A stretch of 64,000 nucleotides of DNA from Moraxella oblonga NBRC 102422 (GCF_001598275.1 NZ_BCYQ01000003.1:1-64000), one strand, 5' to 3'. Numbered from the stretch's first letter, positions 1-9,977 are shown. Numbers and translations: made by a program. Notes: generated by a model from the sequence alone, not told the origin.

Positions 1-77
1 GAATTTTCAATTTCTGAATTTTCAATTTCTGAATTTTCAATTTCTGAATTTTCAATTTCTGAATTTTCAATTTCTGA
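1..77. repeat. 15-bp in-frame tandem repeat inside dnaX (at least 5 units)
   Basis: The unit GAATTTTCAATTTCT is repeated perfectly at least five times and runs off the left edge. Because 15 is a multiple of three, each unit adds the pentapeptide SEIEN (antisense strand) without changing frame. It starts immediately after DnaX domain III. Confidence 0.97.
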
Positions 78-1205
78 ATTACGAGAATGATTATTATTAA
101 TTATTTCGTGATTGCTTAAGGGGCGAAATGCCAATAAACGCAAAATTGCCATCTCCAAAGCCTGCATGGGTGTGCTGGCTAGGCGAATGGATTCGGTAGA
201 TTTGAGGCAAATTTCATAATAAAGCTGTATAACATCAGCAGGAATGGTGTTAGCTAGGTGACTAAATGCTTGTTTTTGTTCGTCATTCATGTCAAGTGGT
301 AAGTTGGGCAAAATCTGCGAAAGTGCCATATAATGTAGGCTGTCCACCAAACGGTCAAGCATGGCGGTAGCATCTACCATTTGTTCACGTAGACGAGTGA
401 TGTGATTAGCAACATTGGAACGGTTGTCATGATAAATATCACTAAGCAAGTCAAGAACATCAAGATTGTCAATGAGTCCTAGCATCTCTTGTACAGTCTT
501 GGTGTGTATATGACCACCTCCAAAAGCGATGGCTTGGTCGGTCAAGGATAGGGCATCTCGTACCGAACCTTTGGCGGATTGTGCCAGTTGCCATAAGGCG
601 GATTCTTCAAAACCAATATTTTCGGTTTGTAAAATTTTGTTAAGATGTGTATAAAGCAACTCTTGCGACATTGGACGCAGAACAAACTGCAAACAGCGAG
701 AAACGATGGTAATGGGTAATTTTTGAGGGTCGGTGGTGGCTAAGATGAATTTGACGTGTTCGGGCGGTTCTTCTAGTGTTTTTAGTAGGGCATTAAAAGA
801 ATGTGTAGATAACATATGTACTTCGTCTATCAAATAAACCTTATAACGTCCTTGAGTGGGAGCGTAAGGGACATTTTCTAGCAAGTCTCTGGTGTCTTCT
901 ACTTTGGTACGAGAGGCGGCATCAATCTCAATCAAATCAATAAATCGTCCATCATCAATGCTGGTGCAGGTATCGCACGTACCACAGGGAGTGCTGGTGA
1001 CGCCCGTTTCGCAGTTGAGGCATTTTGCCAAAATGCGCGCAATGGTCGTCTTGCCCACGCCACGAGTGCCTGTAAACAGGTAGGCATGGTGCAACCGCTC
1101 CATATCAATGGCGTGTGATAGGGCTTGGCTGACATGGGTTTGACCCAACAGTTGGCTAAAATCTTTGGGGCGGTATTTGCGAGCGAGAACTTGGTGATTG
1201 GACAT
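1..1205 (-). CDS. dnaX: DNA polymerase III subunits gamma/tau, 3' end outside window
   Basis: This is the clamp-loader ATPase that loads the beta clamp during replication. It reads leftward from ATG at 1205 and stays open to the window edge (about 401 codons visible). Visible are the Walker A motif GTRGVGKT near residues 44-52, the zinc-binding cysteines just after it (CETG...PCGTCDTC), the DEVH-type Walker B (LIDEVHML), sensor residues LATTDPQKLP, and the SRCLQF arginine-finger region. After about residue 377, at the end of domain III, the protein enters a perfect 15-bp/5-residue tandem repeat reading SEIEN. The repeat sits where the flexible linker before the tau-specific domains is expected. 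The gamma-producing frameshift signal and the C-terminus are not in the window. Identity is firm; the repeat length may be allele-specific. Confidence 0.96.
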   Translation of the reverse strand, partial: MSNHQVLARKYRPKDFSQLLGQTHVSQALSHAIDMERLHHAYLFTGTRGVGKTTIARILAKCLNCETGVTSTPCGTCDTCTSIDDGRFIDLIEIDAASRTKVEDTRDLLENVPYAPTQGRYKVYLIDEVHMLSTHSFNALLKTLEEPPEHVKFILATTDPQKLPITIVSRCLQFVLRPMSQELLYTHLNKILQTENIGFEESALWQLAQSAKGSVRDALSLTDQAIAFGGGHIHTKTVQEMLGLIDNLDVLDLLSDIYHDNRSNVANHITRLREQMVDATAMLDRLVDSLHYMALSQILPNLPLDMNDEQKQAFSHLANTIPADVIQLYYEICLKSTESIRLASTPMQALEMAILRLLAFRPLSNHEIINNNHSRNSEIENSEIENSEIENSEIENSEIEN

Positions 1206-1274
1206 GGTTTTGGTATTTAATTTTTTGCTTATTATACAACAAAAATGCCCAATCCCAAAATTTATGGTAACAGC

Positions 1275-1943
1275 TTAGGTAAACAACGCCCCACCTTTTT
1301 TGACTGCCTGCAAATAGGCTGGGCGAGCTTCACATTGATTGAGCCATTTTTGAACATTTGCCCATTGTCCGATACCGCCACGACTTTGCAATGCCTTTAC
1401 CGCAAAATAGGTTTGTATGTCTGCCCCTGTGAATTTGTCAGTTAGCCATTCTTTATTTGCCAAATGAGTATTTAATAAACTAAAACTTTGGGCAATATTA
1501 TCTTTAATCATTAAATTTTCTATTTTATCAGCAATCGCTTTGGCAATAGGGCGAATGAGAAAAGGAGATTTGGTGGCAACTTTACTCATGACAAGACGCA
1601 TGACAAGCGGAGGCATCATGCTACTTTCACTAAAATGTAACCAGAAGGTATAATCTTCCCAATAATTATCATTGGGTGATAGTTTTTTGTCAGTGTCATA
1701 ATATTTTAATAGGTATTCAATGATAAAACCTGATTCAATGAGTGTTTTATTTTGATTGTTATCCACCAAAATGGGAGCTTTACCCATTGGGTGAATGACC
1801 TTCATATCATCAGGGGCAAGGTGGCTTTTATTGCGAGTATGTGTAATGACTTCAAAGGGCGTGCCATATAAGGCATTTAATTCGCATAATAACCATAAAA
1901 TACGAAATGAACGAGAGTGATTTAGGTGGTGGAGGGTGAGCAT
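1275..1943 (-). CDS. Glutathione S-transferase family protein
   Basis: A 222-residue cytosolic protein with the two-domain GST layout. The N-terminal thioredoxin-like half begins MLTLHHLNHSRSFRILWLLC and contains the cis-proline/glutathione-site segment GKAPILVD followed by LIESGFIIEYL (E-S dipeptide that binds the glutathione gamma-glutamyl group). The all-helical C-terminal half carries the conserved N-capping box region (FTGADIQTYFA). Family members conjugate glutathione to electrophiles; the substrate cannot be told. It lies 69 bp downstream of dnaX on the same strand and about 20 bp after the DUF6985-like gene, so co-transcription is possible. The start has a modest AAAAAGG upstream. The family call is firm, the specific function is not. 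Confidence 0.9.
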   Translation of the reverse strand: MLTLHHLNHSRSFRILWLLCELNALYGTPFEVITHTRNKSHLAPDDMKVIHPMGKAPILVDNNQNKTLIESGFIIEYLLKYYDTDKKLSPNDNYWEDYTFWLHFSESSMMPPLVMRLVMSKVATKSPFLIRPIAKAIADKIENLMIKDNIAQSFSLLNTHLANKEWLTDKFTGADIQTYFAVKALQSRGGIGQWANVQKWLNQCEARPAYLQAVKKGGALFT

Positions 1944-1963
1944 TATTTTTACCTTTTTAAGTT

Positions 1964-2494
1964 TTAATTATCTTTTAAATAAACATTTAATCCATCATCT
2001 TCATGATAGCAGGTAATGTCTGTAACGGCTGTTAATATCATACCTTGCTTAATGGTAAGTTGCAATCCGTGTTCTTGCTCCCAATCACAACCACAATACA
2101 CCAAGATGAACATTTCATCGGTTTCTTCATTATGTTTGATACCGATTGATGTTGGTTCTACATATTGCCAAATGCCGTGTATGTTATCATCTTTGATAAG
2201 CTGATGAAGTGGCTCATCACATTCATCATATTCAATCGCCTCTAAAAACTCTTGGCAATTTTGCAAGACATATCTTGAAATCTTTTGGCGGTCTTCTATG
2301 GTTAATGCCAAAAATTCTGTCAAAATAGATGCCACTCTTTCCAAAAAAGCCTCATCATCTTCAAAATATTCAAAAGAAACACTGATTTTATCGCTATTTA
2401 AAAAGGGTACAAAAACATTGTGCTTAGCCTCATAACTTTCTGTCCACTCTGGGTGCTGATAAAAGTTAAGTGTATTAATAGTAATGGTGTTCAT
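1964..2494 (-). CDS. DUF6985-like cytosolic protein
   Basis: An acidic soluble protein of about 176 residues with no signal peptide or membrane segment. The C-terminal half has the pattern W..VEPTSIGI...DEMFILVYCGCDWEQEHGLQL, which resembles the DUF6985 family (a conserved W, then a cysteine/acidic strand and an EHG turn). The function of that family is unknown. I prefer the ATG at 2494 (MNTITINTLNF) because GGAGATTTT lies directly upstream; an in-frame ATG at 2515 would add seven residues. It lies between the gyrA terminator and the GST gene. Such genes often occur in immunity or polymorphic-toxin settings, but nothing here supports that. The family call is from memory of the pattern. Confidence 0.7.
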   Translation of the reverse strand: MNTITINTLNFYQHPEWTESYEAKHNVFVPFLNSDKISVSFEYFEDDEAFLERVASILTEFLALTIEDRQKISRYVLQNCQEFLEAIEYDECDEPLHQLIKDDNIHGIWQYVEPTSIGIKHNEETDEMFILVYCGCDWEQEHGLQLTIKQGMILTAVTDITCYHEDDGLNVYLKDN

Positions 2495-2530
2495 AAAATC
2501 TCCAATCGTCATCAATTTTAAAAATCAAAC

Positions 2531-2556
2531 AAAAGGCGAATATCAATCCGCCTTTT
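2531..2556 (-). terminator. Terminator downstream of gyrA
   Basis: Stem AAAAGGCG/CGCCTTTT with a 10-nt loop lies just after the gyrA stop, reading leftward. The T-run is short (GTTTG), so efficiency is uncertain. Confidence 0.6.
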
Positions 2557-2560
2557 ATTC

Positions 2561-5251
2561 TTATTTATCATCGTTTTGGGTTTGGCTATTTGGTGTGATT
2601 TCGTCCGTTTCAAGCCCATCGCTCTCATCAGCCTCTTCGTGCTCCACACACGCCACACCGACCAGCACCTCATCGTCCGCTACACGAATCAGTTTGACCC
2701 CTTGGGCATTACGGCTGGCAAGCATAATATCAGCAACAGGCGTACGAACCAATGTTCCCTTATCGGAAATAAGCACCACATCGTCATTGTCCGATGTCAA
2801 AACCGCCTTCACAAGCTGACCATTGCGTTCCGAAGTTTTGATGGCAATCACACCCTTACCGCCACGCCCTTTGGTTGGATAATCGGCAATTGGTGTGCGT
2901 TTGCCAAAGCCATTTTCACAAGCACACAAAATCTCGCCACAACTGTCCGCCCCAAGCACCACCAGCGACACCACACGACTGATGGCAAATCCGCCCTCAT
3001 CGTCTGCATTGTCATCATCTGATACCTCCTCTTCTTCAAAGGCATTGGCAAGCAGATTGACCTTCATACCTCGCACGCCTTTGGCAATACGGCTCATCGC
3101 ACGAATGCTACTTTCCTTAAAGCGAATGGCCTTACCTTCATTAGAAAATAGCATAATCTCTTGATTGCCATCTGTAATGGCAACCCCAATCAAAGTATCG
3201 CCATCGGCAAGGTGTGTTGCTCTTAGCCCATTGGCACGCAAATTGGCAAATTCTGACAATGCCACTCGTTTGACCGTACCACTTGCGGTAGCAAAAAAGA
3301 CAAATTTGTCGTCCGCTTTCAAATCGTCCACAGGCAAAATGGCGGTAACGCTTTCATCGGCTTCAAGATTGATTAAATTTACCAAAGGACGACCCTTTGA
3401 ACCACGAGAAGCAATCGGCACTTCAAAACCACGCAAACCAAACACCCGCCCTGTATTGGTAAAGCACAAAATATGGGCGTGAGTAGAAGTTACAATCAGA
3501 TGTTCAATAACATCGTCTTCTTTCATTGCGGTGGCGGATTTGCCCTTACCGCCTCGTTTTTGGGCTTGATAGTCGCTGATTGGCTGAGTTTTGGCATAGC
3601 CTGTGGCAGAAACAGTCATCACAACGGTTTGTTCTGGAATTAAATCAGCACGGCTAAAATCGGCTCTTGCATCCACAATTTGTGTTCTGCGGTCATCGCC
3701 AAAGTTATCTCTAATTTCAATCAATTCACTTTTAATCAAGTTCATCAACACCTTAAAATCTGACAAAATCAAATTTAGGCGTGCAATTTCTGCCAAGATT
3801 TCTTGATATTCTTTGCTTAATTTGTCCTGTTCAAGCCCTGTTAGGCGGTGCAACTGCATATCCAAAATGGCAGTTACTTGTTCAGGCGACAAACGGTAAT
3901 CCTTGTCATCGTTAATCAACCCAAAGGGGGCATTCAAATCCTCACCATCAATGACATCAGGGCGTACTGATACAGCATTGGCGTTTTTGAGCATTGCCAC
4001 CACACCGCCCGCCTGCCAGATTTTGCCAAGCAGATTTTCACGAGCTTCACTGCGGTTGGCACTGTGCTTGATGGTTTCAATCATTTCATCAATATTGGCA
4101 AGGGCAATGGTTAGACCCTCCAACAAATGCCCACGCACTTTGGCTTTGTTTAACTCAAAAATGGTACGGCGAGTAACCACTTCTTGACGATGGCGAATAA
4201 AGGCCGACACCAAATCACGCAAGGTCAAAAGGCGTGGCTGACCGTTGTCAAGTGCCACCATATTGATAGAAAAGCTGGATTCTAAGGGCGTTTGGTTAAA
4301 CAAATTATTAACCATTACTTCACTGTTTTCGCCCCGTTTTAGGTCAATGACAATTCTCATTCCTTCTTTGTCGGATTCATCTCGCACCGCACTAATGCCT
4401 TCTAGCTTTTTGTCATTGACAAGCTGGGCGATTTGTTCAATCAGTTTGGCTTTATTGACTTGATAAGGAATTTCGGTAAAGACAATGCGTTCACGGTCTT
4501 TTTGTTCCATTGGTTCAAGGTGGTATTTGCCCCGGATATGCACCCTGCCCTTGCCTGTCATATAAGCATCATAAATGCCAGAACGCCCATAAATCACACC
4601 GCCAGTCGGAAAATCAGGACCACTAATATGACTCATCAGCTCCTCGCCTGTGATATGTGGATTGTCGGCATAGGCAAGGCAAGCATTGATACTTTCGGTC
4701 AAATTGTGCGGTGCCATATTGGTTGCCATACCCACCGCAATCCCTGCCGACCCATTGACCAAAAGATTTGGGATTTTGGACGGTAAGACAGATGGCATTT
4801 TTTCAGAGCCGTCATAGTTATCCTCCCAATCCACCGTGTCTTTGTCAAGGTCAGCAAGCAGTTCGTGGGTGAGTTTTTGCATTCGCACTTCGGTATAACG
4901 CATTGCCGCAGGTGGGTCATTATCCACCGAACCAAAATTACCCTGCCCATCAATCAGCATATAACGCAAACTAAACGGCTGTGCCATTCGCACAATGGCA
5001 TCATAAACGGCTGTATCACCGTGTGGGTGGTATTTACCAATGACATCGCCAACAACACGAGCGGACTTTTTGTAGGGTTTGTTATAATCATTGGAAAGCT
5101 CGTGCATTGCATACATCACACGGCGATGCACAGGCTTTAAGCCGTCTCTAACATCTGGCAAGGCACGAGAGACAATCACGCTCATCGCATAATCCAAATA
5201 GGACTGGCGAAGTTCATCTACAATGCCAATGGGGGTAATGGAGTCGGTCAT
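2561..5251 (-). CDS. gyrA: DNA gyrase subunit A
   Basis: An 896-residue type II topoisomerase subunit that, with GyrB, introduces negative supercoils. The catalytic tyrosine is Y119 in [10 protein letters not shown]. The quinolone-resistance region reads HGDTAVYDA with Thr80 and Asp84 (E. coli Ser83/Asp87). Thr at this site is, as far as I recall, the wild-type residue in Moraxella, so this is not evidence of resistance. The GyrA-box QKRGGKG, which marks the DNA-wrapping C-terminal domain, is present, along with the later blade repeats. An acidic stretch ([16 protein letters not shown]) interrupts one C-terminal blade, and an acidic tail follows. No partner gyrB is nearby. An AT-rich gap of about 130 bp precedes it. 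Confidence 0.98.
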   Translation of the reverse strand: MTDSITPIGIVDELRQSYLDYAMSVIVSRALPDVRDGLKPVHRRVMYAMHELSNDYNKPYKKSARVVGDVIGKYHPHGDTAVYDAIVRMAQPFSLRYMLIDGQGNFGSVDNDPPAAMRYTEVRMQKLTHELLADLDKDTVDWEDNYDGSEKMPSVLPSKIPNLLVNGSAGIAVGMATNMAPHNLTESINACLAYADNPHITGEELMSHISGPDFPTGGVIYGRSGIYDAYMTGKGRVHIRGKYHLEPMEQKDRERIVFTEIPYQVNKAKLIEQIAQLVNDKKLEGISAVRDESDKEGMRIVIDLKRGENSEVMVNNLFNQTPLESSFSINMVALDNGQPRLLTLRDLVSAFIRHRQEVVTRRTIFELNKAKVRGHLLEGLTIALANIDEMIETIKHSANRSEARENLLGKIWQAGGVVAMLKNANAVSVRPDVIDGEDLNAPFGLINDDKDYRLSPEQVTAILDMQLHRLTGLEQDKLSKEYQEILAEIARLNLILSDFKVLMNLIKSELIEIRDNFGDDRRTQIVDARADFSRADLIPEQTVVMTVSATGYAKTQPISDYQAQKRGGKGKSATAMKEDDVIEHLIVTSTHAHILCFTNTGRVFGLRGFEVPIASRGSKGRPLVNLINLEADESVTAILPVDDLKADDKFVFFATASGTVKRVALSEFANLRANGLRATHLADGDTLIGVAITDGNQEIMLFSNEGKAIRFKESSIRAMSRIAKGVRGMKVNLLANAFEEEEVSDDDNADDEGGFAISRVVSLVVLGADSCGEILCACENGFGKRTPIADYPTKGRGGKGVIAIKTSERNGQLVKAVLTSDNDDVVLISDKGTLVRTPVADIMLASRNAQGVKLIRVADDEVLVGVACVEHEEADESDGLETDEITPNSQTQNDDK

Positions 5252-5380
5252 AATTATTCCAATTCTAAAAAAGTATGATTATACCACAAAACGCACAATT
5301 TTGCAGGGTTTTTGATAAAAAACCGCCATGATAGAATATAATTTTTATATATAAATCATATGGTTGTAAAAAAGTTCTAT

Positions 5381-6478
5381 TTACTCCACACGATGTTCCT
5401 CAGACAGATAATCTTCAGATTGCATTTCTAATAGGCGTGAGCGAGTGCGTTCAATTTCAAAGGCTAATTTTTCACCTTGATACAGCGCCAAAATGGATTG
5501 CTCGGCACGCACCAAAAGTTTAACCCTACGGTCATAAAACTCATCTACAAGGTAAATAAACCGCCTTGTAGGGTCCATAAGGGTATCGGTAAGAGCAGGA
5601 ACATTATCAACCATGACGGTATCAAAATCATGGGCAATCTCAATAAAATCGCTGGCAGAGCGTGGTTCCATACACAAATCTCTAAAACTTGCAAGTAGGG
5701 TGGTTTTTGTGCGTTTGATGATATTGATGGTGCGTCCGCCGATGATGATGGGGTCTGTATGAACTTTTTGACCATTTGCCAACGTATCAAATCGTTCTGA
5801 CAGCCAATCTTTGGTCTCGTCTGACAATGGTGAGGTGTAGAGTTTTGCTTGTTTTAATAAACGCAAACGATAATCTACGCCTTTATCAATATTCATGATG
5901 GTGGTGTTTTTTTCAACTTGGGCGATGGCGGGCAAAAAGCGGTCTCGGTGAATGCCGTTTTTATAAAGTCCTGACGGCTCAATGTTGGAGGTTGCCACAA
6001 GCGTAATACCACGTTCAAACAACATGGTAAACAAATCCCCCAAAATCATCGCATCTGATACATTAGATACAAAAAATTCATCAAAACAAATCACCACCGC
6101 TTCGCCATGAATGATGTCTGCTACTTTTTTTAGGGGGTCTGATTGCCCTTGTAATTTGACCAGTTCACTTTGTATTCGTTTCATAAAATGATGAAAATGT
6201 AGTCGCATTTTACGCTCAATGGGCAAACTGTCATAAAACATATCCATAAGCCACGTTTTACCACGCCCCACACCGCCCCACATATACAGACCTTTGGGAG
6301 GGGTTGGTTTGGATTTAAATAGGCTTGCCAAAAATCCAGTCGGTGTATTTTGGTTTGCCATGATGTCATGGTAGAGTTTGTCCAAATAAGCAATGGCGGA
6401 GGCTTGGACTTCGTCATGGCTAAAATTCCCTGTGGCTAAGGCTTCTTGGTAGCGTTGCTGGGGGGATAGGTTGGTCAT
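5381..6478 (-). CDS. zapE: Cell division ATPase ZapE (AFG1-like)
   Basis: A 365-residue AAA-type ATPase of the AFG1/LACE1 family. In E. coli ZapE associates with the Z-ring and matters under stress or anaerobic growth. Visible are Walker A GGVGRGKTWLMD (residues about 68-79), Walker B VICFDEFFVSNVSDAMI, sensor segment LVATSNIEPSGLY, and the family-typical NGIHRDRFLPAI and DFIEIAHDFDTV blocks. The start ATG at 6478 abuts the downstream end of the DUF3592-like gene (2-bp gap), suggesting translational coupling. Family assignment is firm. Confidence 0.93.
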   Translation of the reverse strand: MTNLSPQQRYQEALATGNFSHDEVQASAIAYLDKLYHDIMANQNTPTGFLASLFKSKPTPPKGLYMWGGVGRGKTWLMDMFYDSLPIERKMRLHFHHFMKRIQSELVKLQGQSDPLKKVADIIHGEAVVICFDEFFVSNVSDAMILGDLFTMLFERGITLVATSNIEPSGLYKNGIHRDRFLPAIAQVEKNTTIMNIDKGVDYRLRLLKQAKLYTSPLSDETKDWLSERFDTLANGQKVHTDPIIIGGRTINIIKRTKTTLLASFRDLCMEPRSASDFIEIAHDFDTVMVDNVPALTDTLMDPTRRFIYLVDEFYDRRVKLLVRAEQSILALYQGEKLAFEIERTRSRLLEMQSEDYLSEEHRVE

Positions 6479-6480
6479 TG

Positions 6481-7032
6481 TTATTCCTTATTTAAATATC
6501 TGTCGGGCAAGGGATTGTGCTTGTTTAATTGGGTTAAGACATAATGCGATATGGCGATTTTGTAAAATGTATAAGACCAAAATATCAACGCAAAAAACAT
6601 CGCCGTTAATGCGTAATATAATTTACTGCTCACGCCTGCCTGCAATTGGCTCTCACTTAGATTGAGATGGGGATTGTCTTTTACATAATATATCTTGACA
6701 GTATCTCCCAAAGGGTCAATACAAGTGGATGCTGTCTGTGGCGTCAAACTTTTGCGATAGGTGGTATTATTGACGGTAAATTGATAATACCTAACAGGGA
6801 TTTTACTATTGCAAATTTCACGATAAGAAACCGCATAAGTTATTACGCCATTATCTTTTAGGGCTTGGTGCAATTTGATTGCTCGTTTTTCATAAGAATA
6901 ACTCACACCCAAACACACAGACACAATCAGCGTGGTCAAAATAATAAACGTCCATAATAGGGCTTTATGATTGATGACAAATTTAAAAAAATCGCTTAGG
7001 TTTATGTTGTTTGAGTGTTGGGGCATTCTCAT
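6481..7032 (-). CDS. DUF3592-like membrane protein
   Basis: A 183-residue protein with two predicted membrane helices (about residues 24-45 and 137-158) around an extracytoplasmic beta-rich segment: YYQFTVNNTTYRKSL, then a disulfide-capable C..C region and VKIYYVKDNPHLNLSES. A loop ending in Y-x-x-x-NP before the second helix is the DUF3592 pattern. Function unknown. The second in-frame ATG at 7026 is better spaced from AGGA than the first, so the mature start may be two codons in. Two bases separate it from zapE downstream. No known partner. Confidence 0.7.
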   Translation of the reverse strand: MRMPQHSNNINLSDFFKFVINHKALLWTFIILTTLIVSVCLGVSYSYEKRAIKLHQALKDNGVITYAVSYREICNSKIPVRYYQFTVNNTTYRKSLTPQTASTCIDPLGDTVKIYYVKDNPHLNLSESQLQAGVSSKLYYALTAMFFALIFWSYTFYKIAISHYVLTQLNKHNPLPDRYLNKE

Positions 7033-7041
7033 TCCTAGTCA

Positions 7042-7398
7042 TTAATCGCATTTAAATTTAATGTGATATTCATAATCATCATCACGGCTTAGGTTGGGTG
7101 TTTTTGTACCTAATACCGAGCCGATGACCGCCATGCCATTTTCAAACACACGCCCCATTTTTTCATCAACCACGCCGTTGTAGATGACTTCATCACTTAA
7201 AATAATAGGAGTGTGTCTTTTGCATTGGAATTTGGCATTGTTGAGAGCTTGATGTTGGGCGGATACTTTGTCTTTGCCAAGTCCTGTGGTCTCAAAGGTG
7301 TCATTGGTGCGAGCAATGATAGGCGTGGTAGGTTGTGGTGTGCTTTGACAAGCGGTTATGGTGGCAAATAATAGGGCGGTGGCAAGTAAACGGTACAT
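7042..7398 (-). CDS. Small lipoprotein of unknown function
   Basis: About 118 residues. Starting at ATG 7398, with GGAGAA 6 bases upstream, the protein begins MYRLLATALLFATITACQS: a short signal with lipobox ITAC, so it should be lipidated at Cys17. The mature part contains a DKVSAQHQALNNAKFQC segment typical of proteins whose N-terminal helix is rich in A/N, and four further cysteines including FKCD at the C-terminus. An upstream in-frame start would bury the signal peptide, so I reject it. It lies 9 bp upstream of the DUF3592-like gene on the same strand. Confidence 0.75.
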   Translation of the reverse strand: MYRLLATALLFATITACQSTPQPTTPIIARTNDTFETTGLGKDKVSAQHQALNNAKFQCKRHTPIILSDEVIYNGVVDEKMGRVFENGMAVIGSVLGTKTPNLSRDDDYEYHIKFKCD

Positions 7399-7540
7399 TG
7401 TTTTCTCCAAATTTTTTAAAATGTCTATTGTAACAAAAAAAGTCATCAATTTGTGAGAATTGGTCATGCTGTGTACAAATAATCGCTCTTACGATAAAAA
7501 TGTGTTAGAATGTCAAGATGTTAAAAATATTGGATTTAAG

Positions 7541-8698
7541 ATGACTTTTGAATATTTTGAGCAACTGCCTTTATCGCCGACCACCTTAAAAGCAGTCAAA
7601 ACACTAGGATTTGAGCGACTGACGCCCATTCAAGCACAGATTTTGCCACACACCTTAGTAGGGCAAGACGCCATAGGGCAAGCCCAGACAGGCACAGGCA
7701 AAACCGCTACCTTTTTAATTACTGCCATTGAGTATTTATTAAAACACCCTTTTTGTGCTGACGAGACACGCTTTTTGGGTGAGCCACGTGCCTTGATTTT
7801 GGCTCCAACCAGAGAACTTGCTCAGCAGATTTATCAAGATTGTAGGGCGTTGGTGCAGTTTAGTGAGTTGTACTGTTTGTGCATGACGGGTGGGGCAGAT
7901 TTTGATAAACAGGAAAAACAGCTAGACAGGCGACCACTTGATATTTTGATAGGGACGCCAGGGCGGATTATTGATTGGGTGGGGCGTGGCAAGCTATTTC
8001 TTGACCGTGTGGAGGTATTGGTACTAGATGAGGCTGACCGTATGCTTGATATGGGATTTATTCCTGATGTCAAACGTCTGATTGCCAAAATGCCAAAAAA
8101 CACACACCGCCAAAGCCTACTTTTTTCGGCGACATTTAATACAGATGTGATGAATCTGGCATATCGCTGGCTCTATCGACCAACTTTTGTGGAAATTGCC
8201 CCAGAAACTCGCACTAATCAAGATATTGAACAAAAATTTTATCTGCTGGCGGATGACCAAAAACTGACCATGCTCACTCATCTACTCAAAGATGAGGGTG
8301 TTAAAAAAGCCATTGTGTTTGCCAATCGCAAAGATCAAGTCAATTATTTATATGGTAAATTGCGTTCACAATTTCGTCTCGCCATGCTTTCGGGGGACAT
8401 TGCCCAAAACCAACGAGAAAAATACTTAGAACGTTTCAAAAACGGTGAGCTAACTGTCATGGTGGCAACTGATGTAGCAGGGCGAGGTATTCATGTAGAT
8501 GATGTCAGCCATGTCATTAACTATACTTTGCCTGATATGCCTGATGATTATGTACATCGTATTGGGCGAACAGGGCGAGCAGGACAAAAAGGGGTGGCCA
8601 TCAGTTTTGTAAGTGAAAGCGACAGTTTCAACTTTCCTGCCTTAGAACAGCATTTGGGCAAAAAACTAAAATTAGAACAACCAGCGGAGTTAGTATGA
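7541..8698 (+). CDS. rhlB: DEAD-box RNA helicase, RhlB-like
   Basis: An ATP-dependent RNA helicase of about 385 residues. All DEAD-box motifs are visible in order: Q motif (FERLTPIQAQ), I (AQTGTGKT), Ia (PTRELA), II (DEAD within VLVLDEADRMLDMGFI), III (SAT), IV (AIVFANR), V (ATDVAGRGIH) and VI (HRIGRTGRAG). The short C-terminus without a long basic tail and the motif spacing fit RhlB-type enzymes, which unwind RNA for the degradosome in gammaproteobacteria; the paralogue assignment is less certain than the family. I chose ATG 7541 because homology begins there (MTFEYFEQLPLS). The stop overlaps the hemW start (ATGA), so the two genes are translationally coupled. Confidence 0.9.
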   Translation: MTFEYFEQLPLSPTTLKAVKTLGFERLTPIQAQILPHTLVGQDAIGQAQTGTGKTATFLITAIEYLLKHPFCADETRFLGEPRALILAPTRELAQQIYQDCRALVQFSELYCLCMTGGADFDKQEKQLDRRPLDILIGTPGRIIDWVGRGKLFLDRVEVLVLDEADRMLDMGFIPDVKRLIAKMPKNTHRQSLLFSATFNTDVMNLAYRWLYRPTFVEIAPETRTNQDIEQKFYLLADDQKLTMLTHLLKDEGVKKAIVFANRKDQVNYLYGKLRSQFRLAMLSGDIAQNQREKYLERFKNGELTVMVATDVAGRGIHVDDVSHVINYTLPDMPDDYVHRIGRTGRAGQKGVAISFVSESDSFNFPALEQHLGKKLKLEQPAELV

Positions 8699-9909
8699 GT
8701 GAATTTGGCGACCCTAGCGATCATGCGTTGATTTTGGACCCTGCACGCATTCCCTTGTCTCTTTATATTCATGTGCCATGGTGTCTAAAAAAATGCCCTT
8801 ATTGTGATTTTAATTCACATACTCTACCCAAAGAAGAGTTGATGAATGCACCTTTTGATGAGTATGTCAATGCCTTGATTAAGGACATAGACAGTCAGCT
8901 TGACTTGGTTCAGGGGCGTAGCATACATAGTATTTTTATTGGTGGCGGTACGCCGTCTTTGCTACCAACAGCAGAATTTGGGCGATTATTTACACATTTA
9001 AAAAATGTGCTAGCATTTGATAAAAATATAGAAATCACCCTAGAAGCTAACCCTGCGACACTTGAACACGCTCCTTTTGAGGAGTACTTATCGCTAGGAA
9101 TTAACCGCTTGTCGGTGGGCGTACAAAGTTTTGACAATCAAGCCTTATCTGTGTTGGGGCGAGTGCATGACTGTGATGATGCGGTGCGTGCCATTTTGCA
9201 GGCCAAAAAAGCAGGCTTTACTCGTATCAATGCTGACCTCATGCACGGTTTGCCCATGCAAACACCTAAACTGGCAGTTAATGACATTCAAATGGCATTG
9301 CAGGCGGGTGCAACACACGTTTCGTGGTATCAGCTCACCATTGAACCAAATACCGCTTTTTATCGCACTCCACCTGATTTACCAAACGAAGATGTGCTAG
9401 AAGAGATAGAAAAGCAGGGTAGGGCGACATTGTTGCAGGCAGGATTTACCAACTATGAAATCTCTGCTTGGGTGGGACGTGATGACACCGCCTGTCAACA
9501 CAATCTAAATTATTGGCAATTTGGTGATTATTTGGCGATAGGGGCAGGGGCTCATGGCAAGGTTACGCTCCTTGACCATGCTAGCCACCCAAATGGCGTG
9601 TATCGTTTTGCAAAAACACGCCTACCTAGGGACTATCTAAGTTATGAATATGCCCCAAAAATGGTGGATTTTCATAAAATTGATGAGATAGATTTGCCTT
9701 TTGAGTTTATGATGAACGCCCTAAGGCTTGCCAGCGGTGTTAGTGTGGATACTTTTGAGGAACGAACAGGGTTGCTCATCAGTACGATTGATAATGAGTT
9801 GTTGCCCCTACAACACCAAGGGTTTATGGTGTTTGACCCCAATCTGATTGCCCCAACCAAAATGGGCTTTCGTTATGCCAATCATCTCATGCAGGCATTT
9901 TTGCCCTGA
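8695..9909 (+). CDS. hemW: Radical SAM haem chaperone HemW
   Basis: A 404-residue radical-SAM protein. The SAM-cluster motif CLKKCPYCDF (CxxxCxxC) lies near residue 32. Other blocks are GGGTPSLL, the E-x-N-P turn (LEANPATLE), GVQSFDNQAL and the HemN-like C-terminal domain with YEISAWV and HNLNYW. HemW was long annotated as oxygen-independent coproporphyrinogen III oxidase, but lacks the extra N-terminal features of HemN and acts in haem delivery. Its ATG overlaps the helicase stop by 4 bp. A hairpin follows at 9955. Confidence 0.92.
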   Translation: MSEFGDPSDHALILDPARIPLSLYIHVPWCLKKCPYCDFNSHTLPKEELMNAPFDEYVNALIKDIDSQLDLVQGRSIHSIFIGGGTPSLLPTAEFGRLFTHLKNVLAFDKNIEITLEANPATLEHAPFEEYLSLGINRLSVGVQSFDNQALSVLGRVHDCDDAVRAILQAKKAGFTRINADLMHGLPMQTPKLAVNDIQMALQAGATHVSWYQLTIEPNTAFYRTPPDLPNEDVLEEIEKQGRATLLQAGFTNYEISAWVGRDDTACQHNLNYWQFGDYLAIGAGAHGKVTLLDHASHPNGVYRFAKTRLPRDYLSYEYAPKMVDFHKIDEIDLPFEFMMNALRLASGVSVDTFEERTGLLISTIDNELLPLQHQGFMVFDPNLIAPTKMGFRYANHLMQAFLP

Positions 9910-9954
9910 TGTGGGTATATTTTAACTGATTGATTTTAATTATTTTTTTATTAA

Positions 9955-9977
9955 AAGGGTGAATGATGTTCACCCTT
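9955..9977. terminator. Bidirectional hairpin between hemW and the YbeD-like gene
   Basis: Perfect 9-bp stem AAGGGTGAA/TTCACCCTT with a 5-nt loop lies between convergent genes. T-rich sequence follows on the leftward side and CTTTTTAAA further along on the right. Confidence 0.75.

Noticed and set aside
1-90. CRISPR array at the left edge
   Set aside because: The units are direct tandem copies without spacers and lie in frame inside dnaX.
2576-3022. Long open frames antisense to gyrA
   Set aside because: They are shadows of a highly conserved gene on the other strand, without family resemblance of their own.
2561-5251. GyrA Thr80 as fluoroquinolone resistance mutation
   Set aside because: As far as I recall, Thr at this site is the wild-type residue in Moraxella, and Asp84 is intact; I would not call resistance from it.
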